Origin: Escarpia spicata
Taxonomy: Eukaryota > Annelida > Polychaeta > Sabellida > Siboglinidae
Assembly: GCA_963995525.1 (NCBI GenBank)
Contig: OZ023212.1
Span: forward strand, 7,496,396 to 7,560,395
DNA: 64,000 bases
Direction of reading: 5' to 3'
A program made the position numbers and the translations under genes. Below the pieces are notes generated by a model, which was not told where the DNA came from, did no database searches, and saw only the letters and a program-made list of their open reading frames with translations. This document shows, piece after piece, positions 1 to 10,905 of the stretch (the stretch's first letter is position 1; each line of letters starts with the position of its first letter).

Positions 1-5
1 TGGCC

Positions 6-1349
6 ATGGAAGAGAAGGACCGTGAAAAAACAGCTTTCATTACACCAATGGGTTTGTTTGAGTGTCTTCGGATGCCATTCGGATTGACAAATTCTCCAGC
101 CACATTCCAGAGATTGATGCAAGGAGTGTTGGGATATCAGATGTTCCAGATTTTGCTTGTTTATCTTGATGACATAATTATATACAGTCAGACATTCGAA
201 GAACACTTACATAGACTGGATATTGTCTTCTCAAGGCTGAGGAAGCATGGTCTATGCTTGAAACTAGAAAAGTGTCATTTCTTCAAGAGGGAGGTCAGAT
301 ACTTGGGGCATGTGGTCTCTGAGCATGGAGTATCTCCAGACCCAGACAAGATTACAGCTGTTGCCAACTGGGAGGTACCGAAGACTGTCAAGGAACTGCA
401 AAGGTTCCTAGGTTTTGCCAGCTACTACCGACGGTTCATAGAACACTTCTCTCAGATAGCTAGACCTCTACACGAGGTGGTTGCAAATCTAACCAAGAAT
501 CACAAGAAACATGACAAGCCTATAGGAGAACTCTGGGATGACAATTGTCAAAGAGCATTTGAGAAACTGAGGATGAAGTTAACATCAACAGACGTGTTAG
601 GGTATTCTGATTATACCAAGCCCTTCATTCTCGAGACGGATGCAAGTTTCAAGGGATTAGGGGCTGTACTGTCCCAGGAGCAAGATGGCAGAAGGAGGGT
701 CATTGCATATGCTAGCAGAGGCCTCAGAGGTTCGGAGAAGAATATGGAGAACTATAGCTCGTTCAAGTTGGAATTGTTGGCCCTGAAATGGGCCATCACA
801 GAGAAATTCCGAGATTACCTTCTTGGCTCCACCTGCACTGTGTATACCGACAATAATCCATTGAGCTACATTCACTCAACTGCAAAGTTGGGGGCTGTCG
901 AGCAGAGATGGGCAGGACAGCTAGCTCTTTTCGACTTCCAAGTCAAGTACAGGAGTGGAAGGAGCAATCGTAATGCAGATGCACTGTCTCGACAAAGTAG
1001 GTCTGAGGACATAGAGGTGAACTCTGCGGCTCTTCCCCAAAAGCTGAGAGAAGAAATCCTGACCGAAGCTATAGATGCTTGTCAACTGGAAGTGAACCAA
1101 GTGTCATGTGAGATGAGGCAGCCTTCAGAGATGACCAGTGAGACACTACCATTGTTTACTCACGCGGAAATTGGTGAGCTGCAGAGGAAAGATCCTGTGA
1201 TCAAACGCTTCCTTCATTACTGGGACCAGAAAAGGAAACCAAAGTATCATGAGAGGAAACGAGAACCACAAGATGTGCTGACATTTCTCCGTCAGTGGGA
1301 CATAATTGAGGCCAAAGATGGAGTCTTGTACCGAACTGTGTCATTTTAA
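6..1349 (+). pseudogene. Ty3/gypsy pol: reverse transcriptase and RNase H
   Basis: The segment opens inside the reverse transcriptase palm; the real start lies left of the window. The active-site box YLDD is at residues 53-56 of this segment, followed by the usual KCHFF and LGHVVS motifs and the RRFI thumb region. RNase H follows, with its first acidic motif (ETDAS) near residue 208 and the TDNNPL motif near residue 280. A short linker leads toward the integrase. The frame ends at a TAA just after an RTVSF motif, where the homologous protein continues in the next frame, so a small indel lies near 1345. Product, if intact: RNA-to-cDNA synthesis for retrotransposition. Confidence 0.92.
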
Positions 1350-2067
1350 GCAGTGCTTGCTTCCTTTGGTCCTAAGGAAGAAGATTATGGAGAGCCTCCA
1401 TGATCAAATGGGTCACCAAGGTATAGGGAGGACTCAAGACCTTGTTAGAAATAGGTGCTACTGGCCGCGCATGATGGCTGAAGTTGAAGAATGGTGCAAC
1501 ACATGTGATCGTTGCACACTGGCAAAGATGCCAACTCCTCGGATACGTACCTCAATGGGAAGTCTCCTCGCCACAAAACCATTAGAGATACTTGCCATCG
1601 ACTTCACTGTACTAGAACCAGCTTCTGATCGTCGAGAGAATGTGTTAGTGATTACGGATGTTTTCAGCAAATTTACAGTGGCAGTTCCAACAAAGGACCA
1701 GAAGGCTACAACTACAGCCAAAGCTCTTGTGCAGGAGTGGTTCCTGCGGTATGGTGTACCAAGCCGAATACATTCAGACCAAGGGCGAAATTTTGAGTCG
1801 GAGATTATCGCTGGGCTATGTAAGATCTATGGGATTCGAAAAAGCCGTACTACTCCTTACAGACCACAAGGGAATGGACAGTGTGAGCGGTTTAACCGTA
1901 CGCTGCACAATTTGCTGAGAACATTGTCACCAGAGAAGAAAAGGCATTGGCCAAGATACTTACCAGAGGTTCTCTATGCCTACAATGCCACTAGTCATTC
2001 GTCAACAGGAGTATCGCCCTTCTACTTGATGTTCGGTCGTGATGCAAGGTTGCCCATTGATATTTAG
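1306..2067 (+). pseudogene. Ty3/gypsy pol: integrase zinc head and catalytic core
   Basis: This overlaps the end of the RT/RNase H segment in another frame and continues the same polyprotein. The HHCC zinc-binding head uses H32, H37, C64 and C67 of this segment. The catalytic triad is complete: D99, D158 (in HSDQGRNF) and E194 (in GQCERFN), with the classical 35-residue spacing between the second Asp and the Glu. The segment ends at an in-frame TAG right after the [10 protein letters not shown] motif, where related integrases read on. A premature stop therefore separates the core from its C-terminal domain. The first ATG of this segment is a frame artefact, not a real start. Confidence 0.92.
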
Positions 2068-2229
2068 CTTGGAGGTGCTGAGAGAGAGGAACACACTCCT
2101 GCGGATTGGGTGAAATAACATCAGACCCGCATAACAGATGCTTATGAGAAAGCAAGACAGAGAATCAAACAAGAGGCAAGCTCCCGGAGGGATATCTATA
2201 ATCGGAAGGCCAGGAGTGCCCCTCTCCAC

Positions 2230-2865
2230 GTGGGCGACAGAGTCTATCTCCGGAACAGGAAGGTTAAGGGACGGAACAAAATTCAGGATGCTTGGGACCC
2301 AGTCGTATACAAGGTGATAGATCAACTTAACCCACACGGTGATGTCTACACAGTAGAACCTTCAGATGGAAGCGGTCAACCACGCAATGTAAACAGGGCT
2401 GAGGTTCGACCTTGTGCAAAGCTCCATATGGAGTTGGATCAGCCGCAAGAATCAAGAAGCCCACATAGGAGTAGGGTCTCCTGTGAATCGGACCAATCAT
2501 CATTAGATGAGGACCCGGACGTTCGGGTTGTCTTGAGACCAAGACCCAAACCACGTCCATCTCGGAATAGAGCAGCAGCACAACCTCTACGAGAACCGTC
2601 ACCCGAGGCAGATTCTGTAATGGAGCGTGATTCTGAGTCTCCAGAGGAGGACATTCGACCAACACCACAGCCTAAGAGGTCAAAACGCACTACATTGGGG
2701 AAGCATTCCAATGTCCACAAGGAGCCTCGGTCAGTGATACAAGAGACTGCAGAATTAGCACCAAGTGACTCGGTACAAGAAGTTCTGGCGAAAGTGTTTT
2801 CACAGTTGGGTGTTGGCCTAATGCGAGAAGCGATGCGTCAGGTAATGGATAAGAACAAGCCGTGA
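2230..2865 (+). pseudogene. Ty3/gypsy pol: integrase C-terminal domain and tail
   Basis: This is in the same frame as the integrase core but separated from it by two stops. It begins with the GDRVYLRNR motif typical of the integrase C-terminal fold, followed by a WDPVVYKV stretch and RNVNRAEVRP. The rest is a charged, proline-rich tail with no recognisable domain (no chromodomain seen). The stop at 2863-2865 is probably the natural end of pol. The bases between 2068 and 2229 still encode the linker helix (DAYEKARQRI), so only point changes broke the frame. Confidence 0.85.
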
Positions 2866-2868
2866 TCT

Positions 2869-3789
2869 CTGGAGCAAATCGGTTATGATGCAGCTAGAGA
2901 GAGAAGACTCGCTGAAGCGAGACACAACTGCATCATCTAGATGATATAATTGTATTTAATGTTTATTATACAACCAGGCATCTCCCTTTTGGAAATTATG
3001 TTAAGAGTTATTTTAGGTTGTCGGGGACGACTACCTCAAGCGGGTGTGTGTGTGTGACAAGGTACCCATTTGATACCGCTGCTCTCGCCAGGTGTCACCT
3101 ATAATTTCTTACGCGCGCGTGCCTGCCTCCGTGAGTAGACTAGTCAACAATAACGAATTTTCTTGTACCCATAGGCAATATATAGAACAGACTACCATAA
3201 GATCCACGACTATCCCCAAGTACCAGTGAATGCGAAAGAGAGAGATAGAAAGAGTGAGAGGAAGAGAGGGGGGGGGGAAGGATGGCGAGAGGAACAGAGA
3301 GAAATAGAGGAGGGAATTAACTAGGGACGGACAGAGAGGAGAAACAGGGAGAGCGACGGAGAAGATAAGGATGGAGGGGTAGAGTGGGGAGAGAGAGACG
3401 GAAAGAGAGAGGAGGGGACAGGACTGGGGGGACGGGACAGAACGAGAAGGAGGTGAGAAAGGAGATGGAGGGGAAGATACGCGGATGGAGAGTGACAATG
3501 ACAATGAGTTTTATTTCCCTACGACCCCTTGCGGAGTATAAGAGAATTTGTTTCTCTAAAGAACATTTTAATAAAACATTGTATTGTTAAGAACATCTAA
3601 ACTTCTATTATATAAATCACATTTACATCCATAAACAACACACAATGTATAAAACATTCAGTGACCTTACTGTATTAAATGTTTTCGATAATGTTATAAT
3701 CAGTAGTGCAAACCTAATAATGTAAAGTAATATAAAATAAACCACATATTATAAGGGTATTGCACAATTTGAACTCATTTACATGTAAT
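2869..3789. other. No gene; post-pol region and homopurine tract
   Basis: After the gypsy stop there is AT-rich sequence, a GT run near 3043-3058 and a strongly purine-rich stretch at about 3229-3500, mostly GA, GAGG and AGAGAG units with a run of nine Gs near 3270. Long open frames over the purine tract on either strand consist only of R/E/G/K or S/P/L runs and are composition artefacts. From 3500 to 3790 the sequence is plain AT-rich DNA with no feature I can support. Confidence 0.6.
3229..3500. repeat. Imperfect homopurine (GA-rich) tract
   Basis: Nearly all plus-strand bases are A or G over about 270 bp, with GAGAGAG, GGAGAGG and GGGGGGGGG runs. Mirror-symmetric homopurine tracts of this kind can form triplex DNA. 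Here it is seen only as composition. Confidence 0.8.
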
Positions 3790-4880
3790 TATATGACTAA
3801 TAATTTAAATATAAGCTACAATGTTTTTCCTACGCCATTCACACAGTTTTGACAGGGAATTTGTTAGACAAACAAACTTTGTTATGATTACATTAATAAA
3901 TCTGGAAAGATCTGTCATCTGTTTCACATTATGTACATTAAACATCTGATTCATTTTCAAAGTATTAGATCTGATTCTAAAGTATTTCTTTGTGTATTTT
4001 GATCTTTCTTCCATTAGTGATGGGCAGACAAGTACATAATGATAGTCATCACCTTGGCCTCCATTGTTGCATAAATTACAGAGCCTCTGAAAATTTTCAG
4101 GGAGATACTGACCAACAGAAGTAGGTAATTTGTGATTTCCACAACAAAAATTACATAAATTGATTCTGTCAGATGGGTGGGCTCAAGTAGACTAAATACT
4201 TCTCGAGCCCTACTTCATTTTTAAATATTCTGTAATTTGAACACAGCCTATTTACATGAATTTCATTGTACCAAGTTTGTATGTTTATGTCTTTCGTCTT
4301 AAGAGTTCTAGGGTATGCTTCAACCATTGCATATTTACACTTCCATGATCATGCCACATGTTAGATAATCTATATCCATCAAAGATACTCTTGAATTTTT
4401 GACAATCCATTTTGATTTACAATTACCTGTGTCGTGTAGGTTTTTCATCAGCCTAAACATAATACTAGTTGTCTTGCTTTGTTTGCCTTTAAGTAAGTGT
4501 ACTCACCAAAAGTTTATCATTCTTTTTTCTATAATTGTTGTCACATTTTGTCTGCCTACTTCTCCATACTCCATACAATTTGCGGTGTTACTGTTAAGTT
4601 GTAGTAGACTTTGCAAGAATTTTCTATGGTATCTCTCAATCTGCTCTACATTTTGAAAACCCCATATTTCACTACCATATAGCAGAATTGGCATTACAAG
4701 CTGGTCAAGCAGTTCACACTGTATGTCTATCGGTAAATCTAGCTTCCTTGCTTTAGTTGTGAGGTTGAACATTGCACGCCTAGCTTTGTTAAGTTCTTTT
4801 ATTATGGCTTTGTTAAACAGTCCATTATAGTTTAGACTCGTTCCCAAATAGATGTCCAAATAAGAAGTATGGGTTTCCAT
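3790..4880 (-). pseudogene. Non-LTR retrotransposon, C-terminal RT fragment
   Basis: On the minus strand, 4880 down to about 4503 encodes the post-RT region of a LINE: an LDIYLGTSLNYNG thumb motif, KARRAMFNL, and the LLYGSEIWGF motif that follows the RT in many invertebrate LINEs. Farther downstream, around 4100-3805, the minus strand encodes a C-terminal zinc-finger-like part (CNLCNN then YHYVLVCP) and the segment from 4014 to 3805. Frames shift and stops intervene, so this is a 5'-truncated, decayed copy. The clade is not certain. Confidence 0.8.
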
Positions 4881-5011
4881 GAGAGAGTATAATAACCTAT
4901 CTCTCTAATATAGCATAATAACAGGCAGAAACAAAGAGATATACAGGCACGAACATACACCAACGCACATTGTCACACTACATAAGAACAAAACTCAAAA
5001 AACAATTGCAG

Positions 5012-5153
5012 CGGGCGGGCGGGCGGGCGGGCGGGCAGGCTGGTAGGCAGACAGGAGAGAGAAAAGAGATACAGAGAGGCAGAGGCTGAGGCAGAGATTG
5101 GCAGATAAACACACAGCCAGCAGGCAGGCGGACGGACGGACAGACAGACGCAT

Positions 5154-5196
<43 letters not shown>

Positions 5197-5409
5197 TACA
5201 CCCAGGTAGATCGAGAGGCAGACAGGAGAGAGAAGAGATACAGACAGGGGCAAATGATGGGGCAGATAAACATACAGCCAACAGGCAAGCAGACATACAG
5301 ACATACATGCAGGCATACCGACAGGCAGGCAAACAAACAGAGAGGCTTAGAGGCAGACAGTCGGAGAAACATACAGGCAGAGAAGGAGACAGGCAGGCAG
5401 GCAGGCATG

Positions 5410-5481
<72 letters not shown>

Positions 5482-5690
5482 CACGCACGCAGGCAGGCAC
5501 GCAGGCACGCAGGCACGCAGGCACGCAGGCACGCAGACACGCAGACAGGCAGACAGGCAGACAGGCAGACAGGTAGGCACGCAGACAGACAGGTATCCCC
5601 GCAGACAGACAGGTATCCACGCAGACAGACAAGTAGGCACGCAGACAGACAGGTAGGCACGCAGACAGACAGGCGGACTGACGTACTGTC
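5012..5690. repeat. CAGG/CAGA satellite with 4-bp and about 21-bp periods
   Basis: The stretch starts with a GCGG run (about 5012-5036) and goes through CAGA repeats (about 5155-5190). A long CAGG run (about 5390-5480) then grades into CACGCAGG and finally into an about 21-bp unit built of GCAGACAGACAGGTA plus a variable tail (about 5577-5675). Open frames occur on all strands because the repeat lacks stop codons. They give only Cys/Leu/Pro/Ala or Arg/Gln/Ala runs and are not genes. Confidence 0.95.
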
Positions 5691-5699
5691 TAACAGACT

Positions 5700-7362
5700 T
5701 ATAGACTGACATTCTAATAAACAAACAGAGAGGATGGAGGAGAGAGAGAGATTTGGGAGAGAGGGAGAAAAAAGACATAGAGACAGATAGGGGCAGTGAG
5801 ACAAAGAGACAGCGTGCTAGTTGCGACTACAACATCGCAACACTGTAGTCAAGCAACCAACGCTACATTACTAAGTTCCGTCGGCTGTTCTAATATTAGA
5901 CGTGTTAAACCAGATGCAATAATCAGTCACCCTATAGATACTTGTCTGAACTTGTCTGAACAGACAAAGTGTCAGAGAAACTTGTTTTTGCTAAGTACTT
6001 CTTTTAACTAGTAACTATAATTTAACATTATATGACACAACACTCCTACACTCGTTATACTATAGCTGGCATGGTCGAAGTGACGGGTAATGGGGCAACA
6101 AGAAACAATTTCACTAACACATAAACATGAAAAAATAACTCACCAGTCCGTGTATACTGATACTCGTAATACGGAGCCGAGAGAACTGTACGTATATCTT
6201 TGTGGACACGTCCATGATCCCTGGCAAACTGCGATTGGGTGTGGCTCTAGCTACCCTACCCGCGTCTGGTGCATGCATAACAATAGCCTATGCAACCGCT
6301 TGCACGAAACAATTCCGCCAGGGCTACATAATATATTATACTTGTAGTGTTACAGATACTTTGTGGGGTCGTACATGTCAACCGGCACAACACACGAACG
6401 GATTATATGCCTATGAACAATATTATTTTTAAGTTTACAACTTCATATTTACTCCTTTCCAAACACGTTTTTTTCCGTTTTATTATGCCATTACATACAA
6501 TTACCACCTTCGTGAATTGCACGCATGACTTGATTTTGACCAATGACTTGTTTTGATTTATTTGCTCTGTAATATATTTCAACCAACATTCAAGAAATAT
6601 TAAATGGAATTACTGCCGAATATACAAAAAACTCAGATGTCATCAGACATAGAAGACTCCGGTAAGTTGGGCATGTGTGTCGTATACCAAACGAAAACCC
6701 CTGAACGTAGCTTTCATACAAGCTTTTTGTGTATTAGAAGGTTTGTTTTAGGAAGCGCAGTATCCAGTTCTAATAACCTCTGTATGCGCTTTACACTTTA
6801 CCCCTGGCGCACCTATTTCTTCTTACACCTTTATGAGAATTAATTATTACTTTGACGACACAAATATCAAATAAATTTGCGAGCGCGCGTACAAGGAAGC
6901 GTTATGCAACGAGGCCATAAAATATTGTGTTTCCTGTAAACTGTTAAGGATGAAAGCACAGTTACTTCATACGTGTTTATTGATTATTTATGCATTATAA
7001 CATCGTCATATTTTGTATATTCATAACATCGTAGTTGTTAATTCTAACCATTATATACTGCCGGACATGACATCGGAAGACGGGGGAATGTTAACTTTTT
7101 AATACCCTCAAGCGGACTCTTTGTCTTAGCGGAGGGTGTCTCGCTACCTATGCACAGGTCTAATGGCATCAGCTCAACATTTTAGCAGGCCTGAATTATC
7201 CACACTGGCACCGATGTAGACCGTCACACTCTTAATTGAGATTACATGTCCGACGGCTGGGCGACAGCAAAATAAAACAATTTGATATTGATTGTGTATG
7301 GAAGGTACGCTATTAAGATATAGTTTAGAAATATATATAGTTTAGTTATTTTGCTTGAAAAC
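5700..7362. other. No gene recognised
   Basis: About 1.7 kb of unique-looking AT-rich sequence lies between the satellite and the BEL element. It contains several short open frames (for example around 6202-6432 and 6604-6843), none of which resembles a known protein or has a convincing initiation context. I see no RNA gene, repeat or splice structure here. Confidence 0.5.
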
Positions 7363-7367
7363 GACAA
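7363..7367. repeat. Left target duplication (GACAA) of BEL element
   Basis: GACAA immediately precedes the TG that begins the 5' LTR. The same five bases follow the truncated 3' LTR at 10268-10272. Five-base duplications are normal for BEL/Pao integrases. Confidence 0.7.
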
Positions 7368-7981
7368 TGTATTGACAGTTTAGCCTGTTTGTTTATTTCT
7401 GGCCGCAGCGCACATGACGTAGCTTTGTTACGGTCCAGTGAACATGTATGCATTGTCGGCAGTCGCCGATTCGCCGTTTTTCTGCTGTTCGCCGTTTCGC
7501 CAATCGCTCCATTAATCTATTTAACCACTGTTTCGCGCACTAAATGTAAGTATAGATTGTATACTTAAGTTGCAGTTGTTGTAGTCGCTATAGGACATCG
7601 CTAGTTTAGTAATAGCTTCGCTCGTTATCTTGTAACTGTTGGATCATAAATTGTAGCCAAAGTCGGCCCGCTAGAAGCACAGCGCTAGGTCTATCCGCCC
7701 ATGCGGTCTATCCATTGTCATGCTATGTAGGTCATGTGTTATGCCATGCAGAGCCCATCGCTGCTATGTATTATCCCGTATAATTATATGCTTAGCCAAT
7801 GTTTGTATCGTATATAGCCTAGTTTTATTTATTCGCGTTGTTTTCTTTCTTTGCAGTTCGACTGCATTGCATAGCATTGCGTTGCGTTACGTTGTGTAGA
7901 CATATCATGTTGTATACATGCGTAGATGTGCCGCTATAATAAACCGCAGTACGAAACAGAGCAGTGGTTTTAGCCAAATTA
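7368..7981 (+). repeat. BEL/Pao 5' LTR
   Basis: The LTR begins TGTATTGACAG and ends at AAATTA. The right edge is fixed by comparison with the partial 3' copy at 10186-10267, the left edge by the GACAA target duplication. It is 614 bp long. An AATAAA signal at about 7939-7944 would serve polyadenylation. Confidence 0.75.
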
Positions 7982-8018
7982 GTCGAAATTTAACTACGCT
8001 GATATCTACGCTAACGTC

Positions 8019-10211
8019 ATGGAAGAAGCAATTCGAATCTATGGCGACCTGAAGAAGGAGCGGATTGTAAAGAAAGGCCTGCTGACGAGGACAGTCAGTA
8101 AGCTTAGAACCGTCGTCAGTCGAGGAGCCGACGCCCAGGCTGATAGTGTCGATACCGCTAGAAGTCGTGCCCGGCAGTTTTTGAACGAAATCGACGACAT
8201 CAACGTCAAGATGGAGCAGATTCTCCTTGAGAATGAAATGGCGTATGCGAGAGACGACGAGGACGAGTCCGTCGCCACTGAACGCCTGAAAGACGTTCAG
8301 AAGAGCGTTGCAGACCTCAGCGCCCGAGAGAGCGAAGTCGACGATCTATACGGGGCGTGGCTGCGAGCACAGCGTCAGGTGAAACCAGAAAACACCGACA
8401 AGAACGCCGAGGTCGCCGCGAAGACGCTAGAGGCGTTGACTATCATCACTGATCGGCTAACGAGTCACATGCATCCGTCCATTCGCACGACCGGCATGAG
8501 CCCGCCCAAATGGGATGGACAAGTGAAGAATTTATGTTCGTGGAAATGTCATTTTCGCCAATATATGAAATCAGCGGGCATCACGAAGGATGAAGACGAG
8601 CTGATGTTCGTGCTACACGCGACAGTGTTGCCCCCACGCGTCACTGCTTCTATTGAAAGTTGCACTACGATGTGCGGCCCTAACGGCGTATGGGAACGCC
8701 TACAGGAAAAGATCCCGAAAGCGGCGGTAATTCGAGAGATCAACGCTGAGATGGAGGCGATTCGGCCCATCCGCCAGAAGACTGCCTCTGAGATGAGGAC
8801 TGTGTTAGATCGCCTAACCGACTTCGCCCGCCGCGTCACGGAAGTCGGAAAAGAAACCGAGCTACAGTCAGCCACTGTCATCCACATCGTCAGCGGAAAG
8901 TTGGATCCTGACCTGTACTACGAATTTGAGAGATGGATGCGTCACGACTTCCCCACTGAAGAACTGTCTGTAACGCGTATCATCGAGTTCCTTCGGGCGG
9001 AGACGAAGGCGCGTGAAACGATCTCGCCCTCGAAGGTCATGCGATCAGTGGACAGCAAGTGGGAGACATCGGTACACCACGTCACAGGAGCAACATTCAC
9101 CGACCCGTGTCCTTTGGGATGTGGTGTCCACCACAAGTTTATCGATTGCCCAGCGTTCCGACAACAACAACCTTGGCAACGCCGCAACAGTATCGAGACA
9201 GCGGGACGCTGCTATAACTGTTTCTACCGACATCGAACCACGGAATGCCCGAAACCGAACCAATACAGAGAGTGTGGAGGTCGTCATCACAAGTTGCTGA
9301 ACTGTGTCACGAATCGCCGTGTCAGTTCTACGCCTTCGACTCAGCGCGCGTCGATAACCTCCACGATGAATCCGTCATCCGCCAGTTTTACGCCTCAGCT
9401 GAGAACCGTGACTTCAATGGCCACGACGCAAGGCTTTATCGGCCATAGTCTCAGTCAGAATGGCATTCCCCGATTCTCGCCTACTACCTATGTTGAGATT
9501 AGCGACGTGGACGGAGTGTGGCATCGGATCGTCGCTTTCTTCGATAGCGGAAGTGACACCACTCTCATCAAGTCATCGCTAGCCCAACGACTGGGCCTCG
9601 TTGGAACCAAAGAACGCTTCCGTTACGGCTTAGCTAGAGGAGGGAGCAAGACCGAGAACAGCACTCGGTACAAGCTACAGGTGCGGCCGCTGCATGTCAG
9701 CCAGAACAACACCTACACTCTTGAAGCGATGGGCATCAAACGACCGGCGCATGATACTCCTGCCATTGCTGAGACCGTGTTCGATGACTTCCCGCATCTG
9801 CTGCCAGCTCGAGGATATCTGCCCCTCGCCGGGGCAAGTATCGACCTTCTGGTAGCATACGATCACGCATACCTCATCAGCGCTCTATACACCATCTCCG
9901 CGTCGACGGACTCCGATAAACATCCCAGTGCCGCCTTCACTCGCTTGGGCTGGACAATCTACGGCGGGATGATTCCGCAGCCAAGAGCCGTCATCAAGAA
10001 CCGCTCAGAAATTCACCACGTTCAAAGACTCGTAGAAGATGACATCAGGGCTCTCTTCTATTCTGATGTTGCGGGAGTCAAGCCGACGACTGCCTGCGTC
10101 TGCAGCGACAAGGAGCTGGCGGAAGCGAAGTTCCTGAAACACGCGAGAACAACCACTGAGATCACAGAAGAAGGACGAGTCAACAACATATCATGTTGTA
10201 TACATGCGTAG
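8019..10211 (+). CDS. BEL/Pao gag-protease polyprotein, C-terminally truncated
   Basis: The 730-residue frame starts 37 bases after the LTR, at the first ATG. Residues 1-130 are charged and helical. Residues about 160-340 match the gag region of BEL/Pao elements (DUF1759 type: PPKWDG, then DELMFVLHATVLPP). Cysteine knuckles follow: CPLGCGVHH near 368, CYNCFYRHRTTEC near 397 and a CGGRHHKLLNC unit after it. The retroviral-type protease has its active-site DSGSDTTLI near residue 508. The frame stops being pol-like just after AEAKFLKHARTT, the peptide that precedes the reverse transcriptase in this family. It then runs a few codons into LTR sequence before a stop. So gag and protease look intact while all polymerase functions are deleted. 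Confidence 0.92.
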   Translation: MEEAIRIYGDLKKERIVKKGLLTRTVSKLRTVVSRGADAQADSVDTARSRARQFLNEIDDINVKMEQILLENEMAYARDDEDESVATERLKDVQKSVADLSARESEVDDLYGAWLRAQRQVKPENTDKNAEVAAKTLEALTIITDRLTSHMHPSIRTTGMSPPKWDGQVKNLCSWKCHFRQYMKSAGITKDEDELMFVLHATVLPPRVTASIESCTTMCGPNGVWERLQEKIPKAAVIREINAEMEAIRPIRQKTASEMRTVLDRLTDFARRVTEVGKETELQSATVIHIVSGKLDPDLYYEFERWMRHDFPTEELSVTRIIEFLRAETKARETISPSKVMRSVDSKWETSVHHVTGATFTDPCPLGCGVHHKFIDCPAFRQQQPWQRRNSIETAGRCYNCFYRHRTTECPKPNQYRECGGRHHKLLNCVTNRRVSSTPSTQRASITSTMNPSSASFTPQLRTVTSMATTQGFIGHSLSQNGIPRFSPTTYVEISDVDGVWHRIVAFFDSGSDTTLIKSSLAQRLGLVGTKERFRYGLARGGSKTENSTRYKLQVRPLHVSQNNTYTLEAMGIKRPAHDTPAIAETVFDDFPHLLPARGYLPLAGASIDLLVAYDHAYLISALYTISASTDSDKHPSAAFTRLGWTIYGGMIPQPRAVIKNRSEIHHVQRLVEDDIRALFYSDVAGVKPTTACVCSDKELAEAKFLKHARTTTEITEEGRVNNISCCIHA

Positions 10212-10272
10212 ATTTGCCGCTATAATAAACCGCAGTACGAAACAGGGCAGTGGTTTTAGCCAAATTAGACAA
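10186..10272 (+). repeat. Truncated BEL/Pao 3' LTR plus GACAA duplication
   Basis: Bases 10186-10267 repeat 7900-7981 of the 5' LTR with three substitutions. GACAA at 10268-10272 is the right target duplication. The first ~530 bases of this LTR are missing, fused directly to the protease-RT boundary. Confidence 0.85.
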
Positions 10273-10578
10273 TGAAATGTTATTTTGTTTCAAGAACAAG
10301 TTTGGCCCTGCCAGACAGATAACCCCAATCGTACACACGCAAACACGCACGAACGCTAGGTATGTCACTTAACTTTCAATATAATAAGGTGCTAAACTGA
10401 TTTGGCATTGATAATTAATTGTGTATGTTAACAAGTTCAAAAGCCGCTGTCATTAGACCTATGGCCAGGCTGACCAAAAGAGTATGGCAAAACAAGATGC
10501 TCAATGAGAACACGTTTCTATTGAAATTATAAATTTTACTCATTTTATAGTTTACCTTTTTATATCAATATTTGTATT
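10273..10578. other. No gene; spacer between two LTR elements
   Basis: About 300 bp of AT-rich sequence lies between the BEL element and the gypsy composite. No open frame or repeat stands out. Confidence 0.5.
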
Positions 10579-10583
10579 ATGTT

Positions 10584-10691
10584 TGTAAGATACAACAAAA
10601 CAGCATGTGATCGTCGCAGGAAGCCGTGTATTTCGTGAAGGTGTCACACGACAAGATTAGGTCAACAATATTATAGTCGAATAATATGACA
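10584..10691 (-). repeat. Gypsy 3' LTR (108 bp)
   Basis: Read on the minus strand it begins TGTCATATTATTC and ends ATCTTACA, so it has TG...CA ends. It is one base different from the LTR at 17357-17464. ATGTT lies just outside at 10579-10583. An LTR of about 108 bp is very short for a coding gypsy element. Confidence 0.9.
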
Positions 10692-10706
10692 TCTCCCCCC
10701 AAAGAT
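10692..10706 (-). other. Gypsy polypurine tract
   Basis: On the minus strand the bases just before the 3' LTR read CTTTGGGGGGAGA, a purine run in the position of the plus-strand primer for reverse transcription. Confidence 0.75.
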
Positions 10707-10905
10707 ATCAACACATCTAGGATAGAGTTCCATAATAATCGTGAAGTCGAATCGCATGACGTATGACTAACTATTATAAAACACATGTAAACTACAAAAT
10801 CAATACAAGGGTAGCTAGACAGCTTTCCCTGTAAGCGACAACAGATCATCCGCATTATTCTGGCCTACTGTGCACTTCAATTTTGACATGAATGGGCAAA
10901 CTAAA
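10707..10905 (-). other. Gypsy 3' untranslated segment
   Basis: About 200 bp lie between the pol stop codon and the polypurine tract. No coding feature is seen. Confidence 0.6.

Larger units (their letters stand above)
1..2868 (+). mobile_element. Ty3/gypsy retrotransposon, 3' half of pol, inactivated
   Basis: This is the 3' part of a gypsy-type pol, read left to right and cut by the window edge: reverse transcriptase, RNase H, zinc-binding integrase head, integrase core, integrase tail. Three open segments (6-1349, 1306-2067, 2230-2865) encode successive parts of one polyprotein. The first and second are in different frames, and the second and third share a frame but are separated by stops at about 2065 and 2116. 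The copy is therefore dead. After 2868 comes a short AT-rich stretch, then a G-rich and GT-rich tract at 3030-3060 that could be the polypurine tract and start of the 3' LTR. No second LTR is in the window to confirm this. Confidence 0.93.
7368..10267 (+). mobile_element. BEL/Pao retrotransposon with large internal deletion
   Basis: The order is 5' LTR (7368-7981), a short leader, one open frame (8019-10211) carrying gag, zinc knuckles and aspartic protease, then directly the last 82 bases of a second LTR (10186-10267). Reverse transcriptase, RNase H, integrase and most of the 3' LTR are absent. The 82-base match begins inside the LTR at 7900 and runs to its end at 7981 with three substitutions. 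Flanking GACAA duplications at 7363 and 10268 show that both outer ends are genuine, so the loss happened inside the element. The copy cannot move by itself. Confidence 0.9.

Noticed and set aside
3109..3590. Open frames over the GA-rich tract (Ser/Pro/Leu-rich on minus, Arg/Glu/Gly-rich on plus)
   Set aside because: Pure composition artefacts of a homopurine stretch.
5577..5675. Regular about 21-bp repeats that look array-like
   Set aside because: The units merge into each other without unique spacers and continue the CAGG satellite in a eukaryotic genome, so this is not a CRISPR array.
4973..5804. Long overlapping open frames on both strands rich in Cys-Leu-Pro-Ala or Arg-Gln-Ala
   Set aside because: They are translations of the CAGG/CAGA satellite, which lacks stop codons. 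All frames are open for the same reason and none has non-repeat sequence.
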